Positions 59,779-64,000 of a stretch of DNA of 64,000 bases are shown one piece after another. Where the stretch lies: the NCBI GenBank assembly GCA_034420695.1, contig DAOULB010000040.1, forward strand, positions 1 through 64,000, written 5' to 3'. Each line of letters begins with the position of its first letter. Position 1 is the stretch's first letter. Made by a program: the position numbers and the translations under genes. This stretch comes from Io17-Chloro-G2 sp034420695 (lineage in GTDB: Bacteria > Chloroflexota > Dehalococcoidia > Lucifugimonadales > UBA3495). The notes below the pieces were generated by a model. That model saw only the letters and a list, made by a program, of their open reading frames with translations. It searched no databases and was not told the origin of the DNA.

Positions 59779-60113
59779 CTATCCTTCCCGCCTGCCGGGA
59801 ATGGGGACCTCCGTCAATTCGCCGGGTTGTATCTCTTCCAGTGCGCTCGTATGGGCTCTGTATTGCGCGAAATCTGCGGCCATGAAGTTATCATCAGGAT
59901 AACCACGGAAATGCGTCGGTTAGCCATGTTCTGCTGGTATCGGAAGCCGTGGTCGGTGGTAATCAGTACGTCAAAACCGGCTTCTTCCGCACGGGCCAGC
60001 AGCGCCCCATTGGCCAGGGAATGCCAGCCCAGTTCCCGGGAAATTTCCACGTCATGCCCAAAGAGACGGTGACGCAACTGCCTGGGAGTACCGTTATCCA
60101 ACAGGACGCGCAT
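59779..60113 (-). pseudogene. DUF5615 toxin, copy 2, with C-terminal frameshift
   Basis: The frame opens at the ATG 60113 and, as read, stops at 59814 after 99 residues. The first about 75 residues match the family (RVLLDNGTPRQLRHRLFGHDVEISRELGWHSLANGALLARAEEAGFDVLITTDHGFRYQQN). Then it drifts to a non-family tail (SWPQISRNTEPIRAHWKRYNPAN). Removing one base near 59875-59885 restores MAADFAQYRAHTSALEEIQPGELTEVPI, which parallels copy 1 (VQPGELREVPI) and would stop at 59779. So this copy carries a one-base frameshift; the acidic core residues are unaffected. Starts 20 bp within antitoxin 2. Confidence 0.8.
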
Positions 60114-60336
60114 CAGAGATTTTGGCCCGGAGGTCCTGCGCGACGTACTCCAGTACATCTCTCAGTTCGGCTTCCTCGACGCCTCCAAACCAATCTATGA
60201 CATCGTAAATGGTCGCTCCCGCGGCCAAGTTTTCGAACAGGGTATACACCGGCAGCCTCGTGTCCTTGAACACCCAATTGCCGCTCACCCTACCCGGCAC
60301 GCTTTCGATGCCCGGACACTTCTCCCAGTCAATCAT
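60094..60336 (-). CDS. DUF433 antitoxin, copy 2
   Basis: An 80-residue DUF433 protein: DWEKCPGIESVPGRVSGNWVFKDTRLPVYTLFENLAAGATIYDVIDWFGGVEEAELRDVLEYVAQDL. It is intact and closely follows copy 1. Its ATG overlaps the TGA of hsdS (ATGA), so translation is coupled to the specificity subunit; it in turn overlaps the toxin copy 2 by 20 bp. Confidence 0.88.
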   Translation of the reverse strand: MIDWEKCPGIESVPGRVSGNWVFKDTRLPVYTLFENLAAGATIYDVIDWFGGVEEAELRDVLEYVAQDLRAKISDARPVG

Positions 60337-61709
60337 TCCCGGCCCTCCATATCGTGCGCCAGTTCCTCTACCGGCCCATCATCATTATACTCGGCGGCTT
60401 CGTCGGGAAGCTGCGCCGCCGTCTCCCGCACGTCCAGCTTGCCCGTAACCACGTCGGCGATGAGCCGGGTGCGGTACTCTTCAACCAACTCAATCTGGCG
60501 GCGGGCGCGGGCGATGCCGTCGTCTAGAGGTGTGGTTCCCTTCCGCAGGGTACGAAGGATAGTCTGCTGCTCTTCCCTTGACGGTAAGGCAATTGTAATT
60601 CGTCCGTATCTTGTCGGGTTCAGATTGGACTGATGCAGACTTGGTATTGCTTCCCGGCGAGCCCTAGATATGAAAGATGTGCCGTTCAGTGCCAAGTTCA
60701 AATATTCTGATTCGTGGCTCGGATGAGGCCGCATTCTCACCAAATACGATGCGAAAGTCACGGGCGAGTCATGTCCCTCAAACAGGCCTACCTTGCCGAC
60801 TAACTCTTGACTGTTAGTACGGTTAAACAGTAAGTCGCCTTGTTGCAACAAAAGGTTCGGATCAACGAAATCGACACCTCCGGCATGAGGAACTGTCACC
60901 TGTCCGTCTTTCAAGTGACCCATTGTAAGTAGGCGGATAGCACCTGAGTCAGATGCAGATTCCGATATGCCGTAATCCATCGAAAGGAATGCTCGTTTGA
61001 CTGGCCCGACATCCCAATGTTCCGGCACGTCGCCTAGCCACTCCACGCCGGAAGGCTTGAGGCGGACGTTGGCGTCCAGGCCGCGGGTGACGGCCCGGTT
61101 GATAACGGCCTGCTTCTCCTCATCCAGCAGCCCGATTAGCTTCCGCTTGGCGCTGATGTAGCGGCGGATGCGGCGGTCGGCGTGGTCCAGGTAGCGGACG
61201 ATGGCGCGTTGCTCTGGGAGGGGTGGAAGGAGGGACTGCATATCACCAATGAAGTACCAATCAGCCCGGGGCATTTTCGCTCCAAAGGTAGAAGCGTCTA
61301 TCGCATCTATAACTGGCTTGGAGCGCAGTAGCTGTTCAAGATACCTCGGCGACAAGGTGGTGATGCTGGGCCGAAGTACCAAGAACTCGCCCACACAAAC
61401 CCCGCTCCGTTCCGGACAGGCAACTTTCGCCAGGTAGGGCCTCAGCTTGCCGAAAAGAACATCTCCAGCCCGAAATCGCTTCAATTGGCTTCCGAAGCTG
61501 ACGCCATCCCCAGCGGCAAATCTACCTGTCCAGCTTTCGACGTGTTCAAGGGCAAGGCAAATGTCGTCGCAGCCAAACTCTCTGGTGAGGTCAACTACGT
61601 TGTCCGTGTGCCCCTTAAGCCGGGCCATCTCCCAATGCTCTGGCACGTCGCCGAGCCAGGGGGCGCCGGAGGGCTTGTAGGCGGGGTAGGCGTGGGGGGT
61701 AACTGGCAC
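60333..61709 (-). CDS. hsdS: Type I restriction enzyme, S (specificity) subunit
   Basis: A 458-residue HsdS with two target-recognition domains, each opened by the family motif (YPAYKPSGAPWLGDVPEHWE and VRLKPSGVEWLGDVPEHWD) and followed by a conserved helix (LPEQRAIVRYLDHADRRIRRYISAKRKLIGLLDEEKQAVI; SREEQQTILRTLRKGTTPLDDGIARARRQIELVEEYRTRLI). It sets the DNA sequence read by the M2S complex. A GTG start at 61709 follows AGGAGG by about 5 nt. The DNA inside the recognition domains is more AT-rich than around, typical of swapped target domains. No hsdM is found next to it. Confidence 0.93.
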   Translation of the reverse strand: MPVTPHAYPAYKPSGAPWLGDVPEHWEMARLKGHTDNVVDLTREFGCDDICLALEHVESWTGRFAAGDGVSFGSQLKRFRAGDVLFGKLRPYLAKVACPERSGVCVGEFLVLRPSITTLSPRYLEQLLRSKPVIDAIDASTFGAKMPRADWYFIGDMQSLLPPLPEQRAIVRYLDHADRRIRRYISAKRKLIGLLDEEKQAVINRAVTRGLDANVRLKPSGVEWLGDVPEHWDVGPVKRAFLSMDYGISESASDSGAIRLLTMGHLKDGQVTVPHAGGVDFVDPNLLLQQGDLLFNRTNSQELVGKVGLFEGHDSPVTFASYLVRMRPHPSHESEYLNLALNGTSFISRARREAIPSLHQSNLNPTRYGRITIALPSREEQQTILRTLRKGTTPLDDGIARARRQIELVEEYRTRLIADVVTGKLDVRETAAQLPDEAAEYNDDGPVEELAHDMEGRE

Positions 61710-61717
61710 GGAACCTC

Positions 61718-62359
61718 CTACTCCCACTCTAGTGGGATGCCGCAATAACCGTTGTTGTTAAAATCGCGAATCCAGTCGATAAAGGCCTGTACAATCTCTT
61801 CGGAAAATTTGCATCGGTACTTCTGTGTGCTATGGCAAATGCTTTCGCCCCTGAAAGAGGGGATTTTGGGGCCGCTGCCACCCCAATAGATGAAATCGTT
61901 ACTGATAAGCACGCGGTCCGCTTTGGTGTCGGTCTGAATGTTATCGAAATCCTGGATTCCATACTCACGAGTGTGATGGGAGTCCAACTGTCGCCATTCA
62001 ATCGCGAATTTGTCCCAGTGGTAAATGTTATCGCCGTACGCCTGTTTCCAACTTCCTCGGAGGGCAGGACGTTTTCTGAGGAAGCGAGGGTCATCCCAAT
62101 AGTCATTGAACGACATCGCTTCAGTTACCCGCATAGCGTAGACAATATGGCCCGCACGGCCTTTAACCTTCGAGCCAGTACCTGTCACCCAGTCTCCAAC
62201 TTTTGCACCTCTCCGAATATCTGGCTTGCAAGTAGCTAGGGTACAAAATCCATAGAACGGATTCGGCGCAAATCCATAATCCCTTGCAACGATGTACGAA
62301 TATAGCGTCGGGGGCAATGGAATTAGCGGCAGTTGCGCGGTATGTTTTGGTAATCCCAT
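61718..62359 (-). CDS. Nmad2-type protein (nucleotide modification associated domain 2)
   Basis: A 213-residue protein. LYSYIVARDYGFAPNPFYGFCTLATCKPDIRR, GDWVTGTGSKVKGRAGHIVYAMRVTEAMSFNDYWDDPRF and LISNDFIYWGGSGPKIP are the marks of the Nmad2 family, described in predicted DNA-base-modification clusters. Conserved Cys, His and Trp residues fit a nucleotide-binding fold; no reaction is known. AT-rich composition suggests recent transfer. The ATG at 62359 gives a 37-bp overlap with the TIR gene; a TTG at 62317 would avoid it but lacks a ribosome site. It lies 8 bp before hsdS. Confidence 0.75.
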   Translation of the reverse strand: MGLPKHTAQLPLIPLPPTLYSYIVARDYGFAPNPFYGFCTLATCKPDIRRGAKVGDWVTGTGSKVKGRAGHIVYAMRVTEAMSFNDYWDDPRFLRKRPALRGSWKQAYGDNIYHWDKFAIEWRQLDSHHTREYGIQDFDNIQTDTKADRVLISNDFIYWGGSGPKIPSFRGESICHSTQKYRCKFSEEIVQAFIDWIRDFNNNGYCGIPLEWE

Positions 62360-62949
62360 TCCGAGCCATCCTGCTTATAGGATTTGTCGGAGTCGCCATT
62401 TATGGCTTCAAATATGCTTTCTCCATTCCAGCCGACTAAAGCGTCCCTATGCTGTTTTAGTGCCTCCGGCAATTCACAGCCCTTCTCACCCCATGCCCAT
62501 ACTCCAACGATCCGCTTTCCCTCCTTGTGAGCGCATTCGATTTCCCAGTTTACCCAATCGCTGTTCTTTGTCTCGGGCGAAATATAAACGACGAGGACGC
62601 TGGCCCATTCGATGCGGGGCTTAAGTATTCCGTGCTTGATGTATTCTTCATTGCTGGCCCCGTTGAATTTGCCGGTTGTGATCGAGCCATCACGGCAAAT
62701 CATCCCATGTTGCGCCACCAAGTCCTTTAGGCGGGGCAGACCTTCGTCATCCTCGTGTATATGGCTGATAAATACGTTTCTTAAGTCTTGCGTCATGATT
62801 GCTTCCCTCCCGCTCTTTCTGTTGAGGGTGTTGTGCGCCGACTGGCGGGCCGCATCCATCTCTTTCGCCACTTCGGGAGCAGAACGCAATGCCCCATTCT
62901 CGAATCTATCGAGAATGTCACGCTCTTCTGCACTCATTTCATCGTTCAT
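62323..62949 (-). CDS. TIR-like domain protein fused to an antitoxin-like N-terminus
   Basis: A 208-residue frame. Residues 57-170 form a TIR-like (DUF1863-type) domain: NVFISHIHEDDEGLPRLKDLVAQ, VLVVYISPETKNSDWVNWEIECAHKEGKRIVGVW, with the conserved W-x-x-x-E (Glu in WEIE) expected for NAD cleavage. Residues 1-45 (SAEERDILDRFENGALRSAPEVAKEMDAARQSAHNTL) look like the start of a CopG-type antitoxin that normally partners BrnT-like toxins. An internal ATG at residue 52 (62796) has its own GGGAGGGAAG box 7 nt upstream, so a TIR-only product is also likely. It overlaps the toxin gene by 4 bp. TIR proteins of this type are common in abortive antiviral systems. Confidence 0.72.
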   Translation of the reverse strand: MNDEMSAEERDILDRFENGALRSAPEVAKEMDAARQSAHNTLNRKSGREAIMTQDLRNVFISHIHEDDEGLPRLKDLVAQHGMICRDGSITTGKFNGASNEEYIKHGILKPRIEWASVLVVYISPETKNSDWVNWEIECAHKEGKRIVGVWAWGEKGCELPEALKQHRDALVGWNGESIFEAINGDSDKSYKQDGSEWDYQNIPRNCR

Positions 62950-63233
62950 GATGTCTGCCTACTTCGGTAGTCTCTTGTCGCCTTTCGGCTGGGTATAATC
63001 GTTTTCAAGAAGCGGGTTCCGTCAGCCTGCATTACGAATGGTACAAGGTGGATGTATTCGGCGACCTCTACTACGTAGATCAACTGACCGCTGTAGAGCT
63101 CCTGATTTGGGTGCTCCAGCACGTCCAATAGATTGCCCTGCTCTATGGCGGAGACAATGCTCTGGAAGGATATTCCTCTCTGCTCGATGAGTTGCTCGTT
63201 CTTCTCTGTGCTCCAGTCGAATCCCTTGTTCAT
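62946..63233 (-). CDS. BrnT-like (DUF4258) toxin
   Basis: A 95-residue BrnT/RelE-like RNase toxin. FDWSTEKNEQLIEQRGISFQSIVSAIEQG is the start typical of BrnT, and LYSGQLIYVVEVAEYIHLVPFV...FLKTIIPSRKATRDY the end. Its stop overlaps the next ATG (ATGA), the usual toxin-first arrangement. The expected antitoxin is represented only by the N-terminus of the TIR fusion. First gene of the group before hsdS. Confidence 0.78.
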   Translation of the reverse strand: MNKGFDWSTEKNEQLIEQRGISFQSIVSAIEQGNLLDVLEHPNQELYSGQLIYVVEVAEYIHLVPFVMQADGTRFLKTIIPSRKATRDYRSRQTS

Positions 63234-63240
63234 GTATCAA

Positions 63241-63417
63241 TTATGGGAACGTCTGTTCCTCTTGGCAACCACCTACGCCAGTAGTACTCCAGTCTGCCTT
63301 CTGATTACAGTGTATCAGTCCGTATCCCCTACAGAGAGGGCATCGACTAGATTTTGTAGGAATGGCGGGTGAAGCTGATCTGATATGTTAGCTAATCTTG
63401 ACGCTGTTGGGGCCGAA
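63241..63417. other. Short gap between the toxin and the coupled ORF
   Basis: No frame or signal was recognised in this AT-richer stretch. It separates the membrane-protein unit from the toxin gene on the same strand. Confidence 0.5.
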
Positions 63418-63540
63418 CTAGGTGTCCCGGGATCTGCTCAGAATCTCCCAGTCCAAGAATGCTTCGATGACGCCCTCTGCGGAACCTGATGAATACTCTG
63501 TGCGTGGGCGTGTTGGGAGCCTCAAGTCCGAATGAATCAT
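63418..63540 (-). CDS. Tiny ORF coupled to the membrane protein
   Basis: A 40-codon frame (IHSDLRLPTRPRTEYSSGSAEG...LSRSRDT) whose ATG overlaps the stop of the membrane-protein gene as ATGA. It is too short to assign and could be chance or a truncated gene. Confidence 0.3.
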   Translation of the reverse strand: MIHSDLRLPTRPRTEYSSGSAEGVIEAFLDWEILSRSRDT

Positions 63541-63977
63541 AAAATCAGCAGCCACGCTAACAACACCGTGGCGACGACCACGGTGTAGAACGGCGGCGCC
63601 GAGAAAGACCGGAACATCGCCCAGAGAGTTCCCCTCCATTTCGAACCAGTAGGGACCACGGCGAAGAGGTCGACGCCCGTGACCTGTCCTTCATGGAGCC
63701 TGCGGACGAAGCTGCAGTATGAACACCGGAACCCTCGTTCCAGCGCTAGGTAGTAGGCATCCAGGATGTAAAACAGGACGGTAGGTGCCAACGCAATCAG
63801 CGCATGGTCCGCCTCTCCGGTTCGCGCCACCAGCACCAGGATGGCCGCGACGAGGGTGACGCACCAGACCTTGCAGGAGCGGCTGTTCTCCGCCATGCGG
63901 GTAATGACGCCTTGATATATCTCAAGGTGCTTCTGGACCGCCGAGGATTCGTGACTCAGGCACGTCTGCTCAGTCAT
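63537..63977 (-). CDS. Small membrane protein of a defence-associated type
   Basis: A 146-residue protein: an N-terminal helix (AVQKHLEIYQGVITRMAENSRSCKVW), two adjacent membrane segments (WCVTLVAAILVLVA and LIALAPTVLFYILDAYYLAL), a soluble loop (RGFRCSYCSFVRRLHEGQ), and a final hydrophobic helix (FYTVVVATVLLAWLLIL). The ITRMAENSRSCKVWC...ILDAYYLALERGFR block is a pattern I associate with membrane proteins found near TIR-like genes and restriction systems. The start at 63977 (TEQTCLS) was preferred over 63995 since AGGG lies 8 nt upstream. It is the first gene seen of the island at this end. Confidence 0.65.
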   Translation of the reverse strand: MTEQTCLSHESSAVQKHLEIYQGVITRMAENSRSCKVWCVTLVAAILVLVARTGEADHALIALAPTVLFYILDAYYLALERGFRCSYCSFVRRLHEGQVTGVDLFAVVPTGSKWRGTLWAMFRSFSAPPFYTVVVATVLLAWLLIL

Positions 63978-64000
63978 ACAATTGCCCTGTGGCATTCGCC

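Noticed and set aside
1..64000. CRISPR array
   Set aside because: No evenly spaced 20-40-bp direct repeats with unique spacers were seen anywhere; the repeats at 2700-2980 are degenerate and about 100 bp.

Overview
The window looks like chromosome from a Chloroflexota bacterium, most likely Dehalococcoidia or the related SAR202 lineage. The evidence is indirect: GC-rich DNA, frequent TTG/GTG starts with strong GGAGG ribosome sites, a Zn-ribbon L31, a DUF1385 gene beside rpmE, many CaiB/BaiF CoA-transferases and thiolase/DUF35 pairs, VOC and DUF169 proteins, and S9/S15/DUF885 peptidases. No 16S rRNA is present, so the placement is inference.

Layout. 1-2.6 kb: a cut-off BNR-repeat protein, a gentisate-dioxygenase-like bicupin and a small unknown gene. 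2.7-3.76 kb: degenerate tandem repeats, then RNase P RNA with its own promoter. 3.86-7.8 kb: a two-subunit ThDP decarboxylase, a PHP phosphoesterase, two MaoC-type hot-dog proteins and a double-VOC protein. 8.0-9.9 kb: rplU-rpmA-rpmE with promoter and terminator, then DUF1385. 9.9-13.9 kb (minus): HAD, DUF35 Zn-ribbon, thiolase, a B12-binding/radical-SAM-like protein without the cluster cysteines, and a retropepsin-like protein. 14-19.8 kb: two overlapping family III CoA-transferases, DUF169, and a HAS-barrel-like/HerA pair. 20.5-33.2 kb: acetolactate-synthase-like enzyme, two polysaccharide deacetylases, a hydroxyacid dehydrogenase, peptidases, a glutaredoxin-thioredoxin reductase fusion, a Fur regulator, a second thioredoxin reductase and a methyltransferase.

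33.4-42.9 kb holds housekeeping genes: glyA, rpsF-ssb-rpsR, a membrane-anchored PPIase-like protein and hom-thrC-folE, running into an acetyltransferase and an MshA-like glycosyltransferase. With the adjacent MshD-like acetyltransferase and MshB-like deacetylase, these give three mycothiol-type functions within about 3 kb. 44.7-48.6 kb carries a DUF885 peptidase, an EthD-like protein and an S41 protease homologue with both catalytic residues replaced. 48.7-54.1 kb (minus) is the translation super-operon tRNA-Thr/Tyr/Thr-tuf-rpmG-secE-nusG-rplK-rplA, then an internal promoter, an L10 leader with attenuator, and rplJ-rplL. A 133-bp MITE-like element with 12-bp target duplications lies between that promoter and apt.

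56-64 kb is a defence island on the minus strand: hsdR, two tandem DUF433/DUF5615 toxin-antitoxin modules with hsdS/hsdR scraps between them, hsdS, an Nmad2-type gene, a TIR-like protein fused in frame to an antitoxin-like N-terminus, a BrnT-like toxin, a two- to three-helix membrane protein and a tiny coupled ORF. No hsdM is visible, so it should lie past 64 kb or elsewhere. This island is the most likely site of an undescribed system.
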